DNA from: Pardosa pseudoannulata
Lineage: Eukaryota; Arthropoda; Arachnida; Araneae; Lycosidae
Reading direction: 5' to 3'
Length of the DNA: 64,000 bases
Assembly (NCBI GenBank): GCA_032207245.1
Contig: CM063505.1
Coordinates: 176,607,327 to 176,671,326, forward strand
In this document: in pieces, positions 48,085 through 62,758 of the stretch
Layout of the letters: each line of letters starts with the position of its first letter
Numbering within the stretch: the first letter of the stretch is position 1
The notes under the pieces: model-generated
Seen by the model: only the letters and a program-made list of their open reading frames with translations
Told to the model about the DNA's origin: nothing
Databases searched by the model: none
Program-made: the position numbers and the translations under genes

Positions 48085-49185
48085 AGTATTGACAAGTTGT
48101 TGGAATTCCAAGATATCATGCACTAATTTTTATATTATCTTTTCAATGGGTAATTTAAGCATCCTTATCGTTGGTCATATAGGCACTATCATATCAATAC
48201 ATGTAGTAGCCATACATATTATTACGCTTCCTCCTTCATGCTTTACAGTTGATCTCATATTTCCTGATTTAAGCTGTTAGAATTCCAAGATTTCGTGCAC
48301 TAAGTTTTATATTATCTTTTCAATGGTTAATACAAGCATCCTAATTCATCTTTGTCATATAAACACTAATTTATCAACACCATTAGTAGCCATACATATT
48401 ATTACGCTTCCTCCTTCCTCTTTCCATGTTTTATAGTTGATCTCATCTTTTCTGCTTTAAGCAGTCGGAATTCCAAGATATCATGATCTAGATTTTATAT
48501 TATCTTTTCAATAGTTAATATAAGCATCCTAATTCATCTTTGTCATATAAACACTAATTTATCAACACCAGTAATAGCCATACATATTATTACGCTTCCT
48601 CCTTCATGTTTTACAGTTGATCTCATATTTTCTGATTTAAGCTGTCGGAGTTCCAAGATATCATGCGCTAGGTTTTATATTATCTTTTCAATGGTTAATA
48701 TAAGAAGCCTAATTCATCTTTATCATATAAACACGAATTTATCAACACCAGTAGTAGCCATACATATTATTACGCTTCCTCCTTCATGTTTTAAAGTTGA
48801 TCTCATATTTGCTGATTTAAACTTAGAATTCCAAGATATTTTGTCCTAAGTTTTATATTATCTTTTCAATGGTTAATATAGGCATCCTAATTCATCGTTG
48901 GTCATATAAATACTAATTTATCAACACCAGTAGTAGCCATACATATTATTACGCTTCCTCCTTCATGTTTTACAGTTGATCTCATCTTTTCAGCTTTAAG
49001 CTGTCGGAATTTCAAGATATCATGCGCTAGGTTTTATATAATCTTTTCAATGGTTAATAAAAGAAGCCTAATTCATCTTTGGTCATATAAACACTAAGTT
49101 ATCAACACCAGTATTAGCCATACATATTATTGCGCTTCCTCCTTCATGTTTTACAATTGATCTCATGTTTTCTGCTTTAAGTTTT
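48085..49185. repeat. About 180-bp satellite array, 6 copies
   Basis: The TTCCAAGAT landmark lies at 48106, 48283, 48471, 48651, 48829 and (as TTTCAAGAT) 49010; spacing 177-188 bp. Units share TATTATCTTTTCAATGGTTA, AGTAGCCATACATATTATTA and CGCTTCCTCCTTCATG. The third unit is longer because CCTCTTT is partly repeated near 48415. Confidence 0.92.
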
Positions 49186-49235
49186 TTTTATCGCATATTT
49201 TTATATTTCTAATTAAAATTCATTTGTTTTCATAG

Positions 49236-49332
49236 AATGGAAATTGAAAGTGCAGTGAAATCCAAACGAAGACCTAAATCTAGAAAATATAAGACTAAAT
49301 GTAAAACATGGAGACGGGAGCGTGATACCCGG
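49236..49332 (+). other. Possible internal exon encoding a basic peptide
   Basis: A pyrimidine-rich tract ending TTTGTTTTCATAG (AG at 49234-49235) precedes a frame starting ATGGAAATTGAAAG. It runs 32 codons in phase to CCCGG followed by GTAAAT (donor GT at 49333-49334). The peptide is strongly basic (KSKRRPKSRK ... KCKTWRRERDTR). Read without splicing it continues 16 codons to a TGA at 49381-49383. I do not recognise it. Good splice-like edges on both sides make it more interesting than other short frames here, but no partner exon is evident. Confidence 0.3.
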
Positions 49333-49389
49333 GTAAATGAAATATATCAGTCAATGTCGCACAAATGTAGACCAATATTTTGAACGTCG

Positions 49390-49839
49390 CTGAATACCGA
49401 ACATCAAATTTTGGACATCTGCCGATATTGACCAACATAATGTAAAATTGAAACTTGAAATTGTTTAAAATAAAACCTTTAAAAGAGTTATTTGCATTGC
49501 TTATAAAAGAAATATTCTTCTAAAAAATTAAATTTATAAATTTGCTAGTTAATACAAAACGCACTTTTTTTTTAATTTTTTGTAAAAATACCCGCTTGTG
49601 GCTACTATACAATTGAATCCAAAGTCATTAAAGCCCCAAGCAATCATATTTAAACGGGATGGAAAAAATACGGCTTTAGTTAGAAGTTGGGCTAAAATCA
49701 TCATATTTCTAAGAAAAGCAAATTAATAAGGACTGTTAGAAGAATTTACTAAAACCAGTCAATTTCATTGGAAAATTCTCGTTCAATATATACCAACACC
49801 TTTGGAATACGCTAGGTTTTTTTTTTGTTTGTTTGTTTA
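49390..49839. other. No gene seen
   Basis: AT-rich sequence leading to the next SINE. Confidence 0.5.
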
Positions 49840-49985
49840 TTTGGGTTAGAGTTCTATGGTCTATTTTTTGCAACACGAGAGCTAATGAGACTGGGACCTA
49901 CAGCTTAAAGCCGATTCCGAACGGCTACGAACATCCATGCCACTGTGCAATTCGAACCCACGAACTCTGGTACCGAAGGCCAGCA
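49840..49985 (-). mobile_element. tRNA-headed SINE
   Basis: The minus strand reads TTCGGTACCAGAGTTCGTGG, then GGTTCGAATTGCACAGTGGC, CATGGATGTTCGTAGCCGTT and CCAGTCTCATTAGCTCTCGT. The plus-side end has a T-rich stretch ((GTTT)n), the antisense of its A-rich tail. The A-box end is diverged. Confidence 0.78.
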
Positions 49986-49989
49986 CGGA

Positions 49990-51371
49990 ATACTCTAGGA
50001 GAGACATAGAAACACCCAAGAAAGTACTAAACTGAAAAAAGTATATTTTAAGTTCTAAAATTGAGAATTTTATATAGTGTGAATACTTTACCCTGTTTTT
50101 CCATATCCACCTAAATATGTGCTACATTGTTTAAATATTGTTTAAATCTTAAATTACTTTGTGTAAGAAGTACTCTGTCTCCTTAATAGTTCTATTTGTT
50201 ATGTAACACCTTGCCGGTGACGACCGAATCAGTTCGGGTAACGCAAATACGCCAAATTCCGAGTTCCCGACCTCAGTTCGGGCTAGAGAAAAATAGGTGT
50301 TTCAATTCCGTGAAGCCTGAACTCAGTTCTTCCATTGCATAATAAGTAATTTACCATTTTCCAAATAAATGACGATACTTTCTCGAGAAAAGTTTTGTAG
50401 TTTCGATCCATTTGTCGGATACTGTAAAGGATTCGAGAAATTCACTTGAATCTAAGGTACACGGTATTCATGACAGTTGATATACATAATAATATTGTTG
50501 TATTAGTTTATTATATTTATCCGGAAAATTATGTCATTTAATTTACTTTACTATAATTCGGACAAAAATTACTGTAATCCATTAACATTTCCCATGCATG
50601 GGAAAATATTAAATATAGTAGTTATTTCGATTAAAATTTTGTATTTTTTAAAAATAATCCATTTCTAGCAATTTGATAATAACAGACAAAATTTAAGAGA
50701 AAAAAATTCCATTTTTGGCCCACTTTTCTAAAATATATTTCACAAACAAGGGGTTGAACAAAAATGTGTCTAATTTCGCTTTTTTCACTTTTAAAATCTT
50801 TATATGTACTGGAAAAGCATAGAGTATTTGTTCACTTTGATTGACTGTGAATTATACTTCTGACCAGACAGGGGTTTTCTGTGTCAAATGACTTCCCAAG
50901 CGATGAAACGTGTTGGTGTTCCATAATGATGGAACCACAGGCCACTTGGATGCAAGGACATGTCACTTTAGAAAATGGCGGAGAAATAACAGTATGAATT
51001 TCCGATGTGTCCTTGCAAACTAGGATATTTATAATACAGGATTGACGACAGGGATATGTCTATTATGCAAATGACAGCCGTTGTTTGTCTAGCGTAAAAT
51101 GACCGCATCTGGGAGCTACCGGTTAACAGTACATTTTCGCATGGAAGTAATATATTCAGCTCATGAATAATCGTTCTAATAACCATCTTCAGAAACGGAT
51201 GAGTCTGAGATTTACGAATAACTTAGTCATAGATAACTTAGTGGGAAAAAGTTTGCAGAATCCCTCCACGTGATATCAGCTGCACACTACTGTTACTCAT
51301 ATTAAATTGTCTGTCTAATGCAACTGGGCTTAACTGGGATACTGCTTTGGTTCTGCTACTGTTTTGTAAAG
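49990..51371. other. No gene seen
   Basis: 50200-50340 has scattered copies of CAGTTCGGG / GAACTGAG-type words. 50820-51190 is somewhat less AT-rich with a 72-codon minus frame. None can be assigned. Confidence 0.4.
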
Positions 51372-51450
51372 CAGAGGTTTTCAACCATTTTTTATCGCGA
51401 CCTTTTTTATATTTTTTCAAATACACATAACCTCCCCCCTGTCCTATGCA
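51372..51450 (+). mobile_element. hAT-type terminal sequence (left end only)
   Basis: CAGAGGTTTTCAACCATTTT followed by ATCGCGACC resembles the terminus of many hAT MITEs (CAGAGGTTCTCAAC...GCGACC). I could not find the matching right end, so this is a partial or rearranged copy. Confidence 0.4.
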
Positions 51451-51748
51451 CCTATATTTGATCAATGAAACAAAAATAAAAGGTTCGAAAATTATATATT
51501 TTAGTACTTTAAAAAGTTATCTTTTTAAGGACACTTTTGGCATTAGTCTTAATGTGCAAGAAGAGTTGAAAATTCATTCTTGCAAATAGAGATATAAAAA
51601 ACTCGGAATTTTGAAGAGGTGGGAATAAACCCGGAATTTTGGGAACTTTGGGAAGAAATCATTTTATCAATGTTTACATTTATTTTTTCAACAGTGGCTA
51701 TTTAAGAACTAGCATATTATTTCTAAGAGATTTTTCTTTAACTTTTGG

Positions 51749-51902
<154 letters not shown>

Positions 51903-52215
51903 TCAAGAAATAATAGCAATGAGAATTTAAATGATTTTATAGTAGTATTTATGTAATTAATTGTCCTGTTAGTCTTATCAAACACATAATTGGTTACTTC
52001 AATTTTAATTGCTAATATAACAATAATATTCATTATTTTTATCATTATTTATTATGTAAATTGCTTTATGCTAAACCTTTTTCCCTCCTTTTATAGTATA
52101 AAAATAAATATCTTTAAATTTAAAATAACAGCTTATTATTTTTTGTAATGCATATATCATTTAAAGGTGTAATCAAATGACACTGTTGCATTTTGTATCC
52201 AATTCCTACACTCAC

Positions 52216-53582
<1,367 letters not shown>

Positions 53583-53782
53583 ATTTTACTTCTTTGCTAC
53601 CATTCCTTATATACCCCTTTCATACACTCTCGTCATTGTGACGTACTATCCGCACCATCTGGTGATTTCCCGCAATTTGCATATTCTGCTTCAAGATGTG
53701 TGTGATAATTCTACAGGTGAAATTTTTATTTTAGAGCTCAATTTATGTGTGATTCTGAATTATCCTTAATTTATGGACATGA

Positions 53783-54204
<422 letters not shown>

Positions 54205-55416
54205 ATGTTATCCAAGAAAAATAATGATTTATGGGTTTTGTGACACTACAGATTATTGCCTAATATTTATGTAATAATAAAAATATTGGATATTTCTCAA
54301 AGGAAAAATATACTCATACTTTCATGCTAAACACGATACCTTGCCAAATATAGTTAGTTAATCCCAATTATTCAATTTTTTTCATAGCATATAATAGTTA
54401 AATTTTGTGAAAATATCAACTTTTGAGGTCTACAACAAAGACAGAAAAAAATGGTGGTTCTCATTTTGTCAATTGGCGACTTCAAAATTCCCATGTTTTG
54501 GAAATTTTCAAAATTCCCTTTTTAAAAAACCCGTTTTTTTTTCCCGGGTTTAAACCGGGTTTTTTCCACTGCTCAAAACTCTACTTGCAAAGGTAAGTAG
54601 AAGCAAATGGCACTAATATTAAAAGGGGGGGCATGGAAGCTTTAGGATACGAATGATGCCATTTGACGTTGAAATTAAACCAAAACTGAATCAAAACTGT
54701 GCTTCGCTCCAGTTTAGGATGTCCTCCAAATTTGATTCTTTATCTATATTTATCATCACCAAGTATGTGAATTTATTTTATCACAAATGTCAACCCGAGT
54801 ACTTTTATGACTGCAATTGTGTATAAAAAATTTTTATACTGTTTTAAATATTTTAATACTCATGGGTTATGCTTTTTATTCCATTTTCATTTCTTTTATA
54901 AAATAAGTAAGTACATATATTTTCTGTTAAATTTCAATATGAGTTAAAAAATTTAAAAATTTCTCTCCATACACTTATAAATTTTAAAATTTGGTATAAT
55001 TTGTACATAGATTTTATCTATATTGTATTTTTTATGATATTAATACTTATAGTTTATGCTTTTTATTGCATTTTATTACTTTGATAGACATTTATTGCAG
55101 CCACTTAAATGGCATGTTGGCAGCATTGGCGTTAAAAAAATATTGAGAAAAACAGTCATTTTTACCCAAAATTGAGGTAAAGGATTTTTTTCTTAATATA
55201 TCACGTGCTGAAGAGATATTTCTTAGCTCCTCTGTCAACTAACAGTGAAGTCACAACTGTCACTATCACTACATTTTGTACTTATACATTTTGTTTTCAC
55301 TGGAAAGCTATTTGTCACATTGGTTGAAATTTTACACTTAGTTCTATTCTGATATAAATATTGCAAAGCCTGACTAGTTTCCGAGTGGTCTTTAGGAAGG
55401 GATCTACGAAAAACAG
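54205..55416. repeat. Duplicated segment D, copy 2
   Basis: Same orientation as copy 1, offset about 1.85 kb. The homology begins at the same (GA)n edge in both copies, while the sequences upstream of the two microsatellites differ. Confidence 0.9.
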
Positions 55417-55459
55417 AAAAAATCAGGAAGTGATCTAAGAGGCAAAAATAACTTAGAAA

Positions 55460-56285
55460 CAGGGTTGGAAAAAATCATGATTTTTTTTAATAAAAAAAAT
55501 CAATTTATTTAATTTAAATCGGATTTTTTGGTTTAAATCAGATTTATTCGATTTTTTTATGAATTCTAATTTTAATTATTGTTATGTTTTTATATTTTTT
55601 TCAATATAAATGGAATAGTTTGTTATAAGTAACATCTTATCTATCTAGTATATTCTACACACTGATTACCTACAATTACATATATAAGTTTTAATTTAAA
55701 TACATTCTATTATTTTGTAATTGGATAATGCAAACTGAATAAGATATAAATTTAAAGTACAAATTAAAGATTCATTTAATGCAAACTATTTATTTAAAAA
55801 AACAAAAAATCCCAATTATTTCAATATTTTTTAAGCAACGAATTATGGATTTAACTGTTTTAATAAAATCCCTAGTTTCGATGCTTTGTTCACTCCTAAT
55901 TTGTACGAAAGCTAGAATGAACAATAACAAAAGAAGAAAACTGTCTTTCTATTTTAACAGATGAGCCACGGCTGTTGTTATTTGATAGATAAACTGGATT
56001 TCAAGTTCTGTAATACTCTCTTTACCTCCCTATACATAAAATGAATTCCACTAGTCATAATTAGTCATTGTACCTACCCCTACTACATACTTTCTGATAA
56101 CAACGCCTAAATTCTTGGAAAACTCATGCTATCTATTTACACTCATTTACTTATTGGCATTTCTGTGCTGACTTATTCCCAATTATCCTGTCTTTGAAAT
56201 ATAGGTTGTAAAGAAGTGAAAAAAATGATTTAAATCAATGATTTTTTGTTTTTTAAATCAACTGATTTAAATCATGTCAACCCTG
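55460..56285. mobile_element. hAT-family MITE, 826 bp, perfect 8-bp target duplication
   Basis: CTTAGAAA flanks both sides exactly (55452-55459 and 56286-56293). The left end is CAGGGTTGGAAAAAATCATG; the right end, reverse strand, is CAGGGTTGACATGATTTAAA. T/A-rich subterminal blocks (ATTTAAATC) mirror each other. The only internal frame (61 codons, Lys/Ile-rich) is not a transposase. Confidence 0.92.
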
Positions 56286-57666
56286 CTTAGAAACCTGTAC
56301 CTTAGCTAAAATAATTTTTTTCAAATACCGGTCTATCAAAGAAGTTCTGCTCAGTTAAATATTCATTCGTAATATTAACAAGTTCCTGTTCCGAAATAAA
56401 GCAGTTGAAAATGCAACCAACTTGCTACAATGAACACCTACGCAGAGCAGATACTTCGACCGCAAAAATGTTGGAAAAGATTTACAATGGAGAGGATTTT
56501 ACCACTAGTGTGGTCAGTTGACTCAGTGACCTTGTTTCAGCCGGAACTGTTGGTTAAGGAGGGGCACTAGCAGTTTTCCCGCCCCACACAAAAATGTAAA
56601 ATGCCGCCCTCGTTTCTCTCACTGTTATTAAAAGAGACAAAATGTTAATAGATACAAACCTATAAAATCTGACTATCTGACTACCAAACTAAAAGGTACA
56701 ATATAACAAAAAACATTTATTAAAATTCATAAAATAAATTAAAAAATCAAAAAGAATAGAAATTTTTTTAAAAAATAACAAAATAAACAAGATCTAAAGA
56801 GGGGTTTATTAATGATTTTAATGTTGAAAATTTTTTTATTAAATGTTTTACATCAGTTTGTTAAGTGGATAAAGCAAGCATATATTTCTGTGTTTCGTTC
56901 AAATGCTTGTTACTAAAAGAGATAAAAAGTTAATAGATACTAACCTATAAAATCTGACTATTTATTCCAAACAAAAAGGTACAATATAACAAAATACATT
57001 TATTAAAATTCATAAAATAAATTAAAAAATCAAAAAGAATAGAAATTTTTTAAAAAATATGGCGAAATAAACAAAATCTAAAGAGAGGTTTATTAATGAT
57101 TTTTAATTTTCAAAATTTTTCTCTTAAATATGTAACATCAATTAGTTCAGTGGTTAAAGCAAGCATATATTACTGTGTTTTGTTCAAATGCTTGTTACTA
57201 AAAGAGATGAAATGTTAATAGATACAAACCTATAAAATCTGACTATCTGACTACCAAACTAAAAGGTACAATATAACAAAATACATTTATTAAAATTCAT
57301 AAAATAAATTAAAAAATCAAAAAGAATAGAATTTTTTTTAAAAAATAACAAAATAAACAATATCTAAAGATGGGTTTATTAATGATTTTTAATTTTGAAT
57401 ATTTTTCTCTTAAATATGTTACATCAATTTGTTCAGTGGTTAAAGCAAGCAAATATTACTGTGTTTCGTTCAAATGCTTGTTACTAAAAGAGATAAAAAG
57501 TTAATAGATACTAACCTATAAAATCTGACTATTTATTCTAAACAAAAAGGTACAATATAACAAAAAACATTTATTAAAATTCATAAAATAAATTAAAAAA
57601 TCAAAAAGAATAGAAATTTTTAAAAAAAATGGCAAAATAAACAAGATCTAAAGAGGGGTCTATTAA

Positions 57667-58453
57667 CCCTTTGACAGTTTCATTTTTTCCCAGAATTCGG
57701 TCAAAAAACTGTCACATTTTTTTATTTCATTTTACGTTTTTAAGTAAAGATATGTTATTAAAATTAACATTACTAATATTTTTAAGCATTTATTACAACA
57801 TTTTTTCTTTTTGTGAAAACATCATAGAACTGAAGTTTACCTTTAGTCTTATCGATATCCAAGTTAATTTTTGGAATTCTATTGAAAGCAAATCTAGGAG
57901 GCGGATCCGAAGGATTATCACAATTAATTTTAAAAAATTGCCTTGCTTGACTTATTCCATCTGTACTACTATTAGAGTCACTACTATCCAGGTCATCTAG
58001 TAAACTTTCGCTACTATCAAAGATACTACAGATAATTCAGTTTCTGATTCCGAGTCACAGTTCGAATCACAAGAAATTAACTCCATACGCTTTGAATTAT
58101 CCATAATTTAAAAGTAAAAATATATTATTCAAATCTTAAATCAATAAAATTATCAGGCGTTTAGTAAAATATAACCAGAAAGCTATACACTGAAAGATAA
58201 CAATTCGTCTTCTGATACAAAACATGGGAAAAAAACCCGCACTTTTGAACCAATCAGAGTAGAAAATACAATAAATTGCAAACTATCATTTCTGGACAAC
58301 ATCTATAAGAATAATTTGTTACTAAAACTGGAAAAAATACAGCCGAAACAGAGCAAGCGAAATAGAAATCAGACTGCCCGTACGCCGTACGGGCAAATCA
58401 GTAAAGGCCTGAAAGTTGTGCCCGTAAGCCGTACGGGTAAAACAGCGAAGGGG
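57667..58453 (-). mobile_element. piggyBac-like element, 787 bp, deletion derivative
   Basis: TTAA stands on both sides (57663-57666 and 58454-58457). The left end is CCCTTTGACAGTTTC; the right end, reverse strand, is CCCCTTCGCTGTTTTACC, both with the CCC start of piggyBac termini. Next to the right end are two palindromic blocks (CCCGTACGCCGTACGGG and CCCGTAAGCCGTACGGG) as subterminal repeats. The minus strand keeps the start of a transposase (57775-58104). The uninterrupted neighbouring repeats show the empty site. Confidence 0.9.
57775..58104 (-). pseudogene. piggyBac-type transposase N-terminal remnant
   Basis: ATG at 58104-58102 starts MDNSKRMELISCDSNCDSES, an acidic Ser-rich leader as in piggyBac-family proteins. 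A single-base shift near 58020 moves the frame. It then continues LLDDLDSSDSNSSTDG and DNPSDPPPRFAFNRIPKINL, the last matching the P-P-R-F-x-F-x-x-x-P-x-x-N motif that opens the conserved piggyBac domain. It ends at a TAA soon after. The DDD catalytic core and the C-terminal Cys-rich domain are deleted, so it is inactive. Confidence 0.78.
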
Positions 58454-58560
58454 TTAATGATTTTTAATTTTGAAAATTTTCCTATTAAATGTTTTATATC
58501 AGTTTTTTAAATGGATAAAGCAAACATATATTACTGTGTTTCGTTCAAATGCTTGTTACA

Positions 58561-60121
58561 ACTAAGTACTACTCAGCGCAATATTTCTTTTTTTTTTTTT
58601 TCTTTAAAGACAAAGTGTACTCGTATGTAATAAATTAAACCTGCAATGGTTGACATTTCTATTAAATCTAATAAAAGTAATATCAAATAGTTGTTTCAGG
58701 CTTCTAATGAAATAAAAAAAAATTATATTTTGTAAGTTATTTTATGCAAATTTTGTCCTAATATAAAATGCTTTACGAATTCACACCACAATGTCGAATA
58801 GGGTATGCTTTGTCCAGCCACAGGTCCCCTCCTGGCAGAGTAATCTAGAAAAAATTTGGGTTAGGATTTATGTTCCATTTCATGGTATTCGTCGGAGTCC
58901 CTGGTCCACGGGGGCATATCTCCAGTAAGTAAGATGCGAAATTGGTAAAGAGAGCGGTTCTTGGTGAATAAAACATGCGATATAGATGCCAGTTCCATTA
59001 AATATATTGTAAAAATAATAAAAGTTAAGCAAATTAATAATAAATGATTAATAATTAAAAAAGGCTAAAAAATAATATGATAATAATGATTAAATATGAC
59101 ATAAATGCGAATAAATAGAGTTTAAAATGAGTAAATGCGATTAAATATGAGTAGAATATAGTAACATATGAGTAAAACGTAGTATAACATTGAAAAAACC
59201 CGAAGGATTTATGTTTCTTTGTGATAATGTATTATATCATACACTAACGGATTCAGGCCCAGCATTCGTTTTGAACAGTAGTGGATTTGATTGGAGCACC
59301 TGGGCCTAAGACCGTATCTCCAATTTGATTGGGTAAGACATTCTATAAGGGTGTGCATCGTAAACTGGGGTTCCTTAACATGATAGATAATAATAAAAAT
59401 ACAATTTACATAGATTTGAGAGAAAATTTAAGGCCCTTAATAGCGAATAACATCATAAGATGAGAAAAAAATTTAAAGAAAGTAAAGATAAAAGGGAGAG
59501 AAAGGGTAGGGAAATATTTTTGCGGATGCTGGCATCCATTTTTAAAATTTTTATAAATTTTTTTTTAGTTTCATTTTTATTTTTTTATTTATTTATTTAT
59601 TTTTTAAACATTTAAAATTAAAATAATTAAAATAAGAAGAGGAAAATAGGAGATGAAAAGGAAATACTAAGAATAGGAAAGGACCGTAGTTAAATTAATT
59701 TGCTAACTTGAAATGAGGAGTAGCTAGCTTCATTGTGGCGCCATCTGGTATCGGCGCATTATGGAGGTTGTATTTAGAAATATATATTGGTTTTTAGATT
59801 ATCATTGCATATGTAACAATGAAAAGAAAGATATAAATATAGTTATTATGTTATCGAATAATAAAATTTATAACCATTCTTATAAATCGAAGAAAGTAAC
59901 TCCTTTCTTCAAGAAATATAGTGAACTCCAATATAGAAGTATGTTTGTTGAGATAGTGTCTCGTTTTTAATAAACTATGGTTTTTGCGCCTTACTGGTGA
60001 ACGGAACATTCTTGCAAGGTTAAAGTGTACATTTAACGGTGAATGGAGGCCGTAAACTCCCCACACCTTTAAACAAACCAGATCTGTATCCTTTTCTAAC
60101 CATTGCATATTAAAACTTTAT
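58561..60121. other. No gene seen
   Basis: 58790-58950 and 59240-59350 are slightly GC-richer; GGCCCAG and CTGGGCC at about 59257 and 59303 form a small inverted pair. One 69-codon frame (+ 59761-59970) and an 85-codon minus frame show no domain. Confidence 0.4.
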
Positions 60122-60132
60122 ATTATATATAT

Positions 60133-60218
<86 letters not shown>

Positions 60219-60231
60219 GTATATATATATG

Positions 60232-60267
<36 letters not shown>

Positions 60268-60346
60268 CATATATATATGTATATATATATATATTTTATA
60301 ATATATATATACATATATATATGTATATATATATATATAATATATG

Positions 60347-60377
<31 letters not shown>

Positions 60378-60459
60378 ATGTATATATATATTTATTTATA
60401 TATAATATATATGTATATGTATACATATACATATACATATAATATATATATGTATATGT

Positions 60460-60503
<44 letters not shown>

Positions 60504-60606
60504 CATATACATATATATATAATATATATATATAATATATATATATATATATACATATATATTATATATATATGTATGTATGTATATGTATATGTATACA
60601 TATATA
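60122..60606. repeat. Long complex (TA)n/(CATA)n microsatellite
   Basis: About 480 bp of TA with TG and CA interruptions, ending directly against TGTAGTAAG. Overlapping open frames are artefacts. Confidence 0.95.
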
Positions 60607-60735
60607 TGTAGTAAGATGAACTTTACGATGGGTGGTTGCAGTCATGGCTCATAAAAATGACACCGTTTTAGTTAAAGACCTTTATTAACAGAACATTGGA
60701 GGACGGGTTCCCTCTTTATTATAGGGACAGGAGAA
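60607..60735 (-). mobile_element. LTR-like terminal segment E (copy 1) at a (TA)n edge
   Basis: It begins TGTAGTAAGATGAACTTTAC immediately after (TA)n and matches 63103-63232. Read on the minus strand it has AATAAAGGTCTTTAACT about 80 bp before a terminal ...CTTACTACA, the layout of the R-U5 end of an LTR. The true far end may lie beyond 60735, up to about 61060; the two copies diverge at GGAGAAAC. Confidence 0.5.
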
Positions 60736-61060
60736 ACTGAGAGGTCAGCAAGCATGAAATTATAAGTAACAGGCCCTTAACACCTGGGTCAGCATCTCAG
60801 TCAAAATCTATGGGAAAATCTGCCTCCGATAGCGTGAATCTCCTTTTTGTTTGAATATTTCCTAAATTGTTCGCTAGGGCAATGTAGAGTTATAATTGGT
60901 TAGACCCCTTCTCTGAGGGCGTAAACTGTAGCCCCAGTGGACAATTTAGGTTAGGGGTTAAAAAGGGGAAAGCAAAAGGATGAGGGAATTTTCGCCATTG
61001 ACTTAAGATTTGAAAACCCCTGAGAATTTTCTCGGGCTGTCTTAAGAGTTTTATATAAAA

Positions 61061-62183
61061 CTAGCAATTGTGCCCGTGCTTCGCTACGGTGAACTTAATA
61101 TATTACTTTTAAACAAAGATTTATTTTTCGTGAATAACTCTCTAAATTCGTCACAGTTCAGTTCGAGTCATAGACATGTTTATATATTTCTATCATAAGC
61201 GTATTATAACATTATTCAGTTTTTATAATCGAATTTGTCGTATATTAAATTTGCTCAAACTTTTTTTATTGTAAAATATAAGCTTAACCCTAAATTGCAT
61301 TACTGTATTACTACTGTAAGTTGATTAGCAAAGTTAACAGATCTTGTCATATTACGTGATAGAATAGGAAGCACAGGTTTTGACAGCAACAGTGCTAATT
61401 TTGTTGGTAGTAATAAATGTTTTCCAAAATTAAGGAAATTTATGACAAACCACATAGTTTTGTATGAAACAGAAACACACATTCATATCGACAACCATAT
61501 TATATGAAGATAACATATAAAATGATAGGTTTATTTGGCCATGAGAGTCACTGAAATTTGTACTTTTTGTACTTAGAATATTGTTGATATCATTTGATTG
61601 TAACATAAAAATGAACCAAGAATTAAATTTAAAATTAGTTCTCATATAAAAAATGCTATAATTTGCGTCACATAGAAATGAAAGTGTAATCATTTATATC
61701 TCAAATTTCAGTTCAAATCGAATAGATACTAAGCAGACGATTTTAAATAATATAAAATAAGAAATGAATAAATGAAATATTTAAATGAATGACGTCATAA
61801 TGATAGAAAAATATCATTTCGCCTATTTATTATGTGATGAATTGAACATTTTAATCTCCTGCTTTTAACCGTGGAAAACTGCGTTTAAAACAATTACTTG
61901 AGATGACGTCACATTGCTAGAAATATTGCTTCTTTCACTTAGTTATGATGCGATAAAATTAAAAACTTAATCGTTTGCGTTTAACCGGGGAAAATAATGC
62001 TTGGAATAATGACATGAAATGCTCGAAAAAGGGGGAAGGAATGAATTTCGAACGTTGAAAATTTACAAAAACCTTCCCAGGGATATACCTAAACATTTCC
62101 CAAATTTTCACGGCGATTGGATGCATAGTTTTTGAGTCTATTGAGTACAGACAGACAGACAGACACACACACACAAATCATTT
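61061..62183 (+). mobile_element. Retroposed repeat, about 1.1 kb, with 12-bp target duplication
   Basis: TTTTATATAAAA occurs on both sides (61049-61060 and 62184-62195). The body starts CTAGCAATTGTGCCCGTGCT then TCGCTACGG, a beginning I know from dispersed repeats in many arthropods. It ends with GATTGGATGCATAGTTTTTG, AGTCTATTGAGTACAGACAG and a (CAGA)n(CA)n microsatellite tail. The tail and long duplication suggest LINE-type mobilisation. Internal open frames are short and Phe/Ile-rich; no reverse transcriptase seen. Confidence 0.65.
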
Positions 62184-62531
62184 TTTTATATAAAATTCCT
62201 ACATTAGTTTCCCAATCTAGTTTACTTTTCCTTACACACACATATATCTATATCTATAACAAAACTAAAAGATTTCCTCAGGAAAATTTAAAAGGGTTGG
62301 AGCACTTAAATTTAAGAAATATTTTATCGATGTAAGCTACATAAAAAGATGTAAAGGAATTATTAATCAGAATACATGTGAAATATCTGTAAAATTTTGC
62401 TGCTATTTCTACATATCTAACGGGGGCATGTCAATATATAGTTATTAAGAAATTAAATGCCCATGCAAATAAGTTTTATGTCCATTCGTGTGTGTTAGTT
62501 TGAACTATAAAATGGAATTTTCTCTATCTAT

Positions 62532-62758
<227 letters not shown>

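Larger units (their letters stand above)
56620..58560. repeat. 285-bp tandem array, about 4 units, interrupted by a transposon
   Basis: Units repeat with 285-286 bp spacing, judged by GCTTGTTACTAAAAGAGAT at 56905, 57190 and 57476; a further GCTTGTTAC is at 58551 after the insertion. Shared blocks include AACCTATAAAATCTGACTAT, AATTCATAAAATAAATTAAA and GTTTATTAATGATTTT. The fourth unit is split at TTAA by the piggyBac-like element. Confidence 0.9.
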
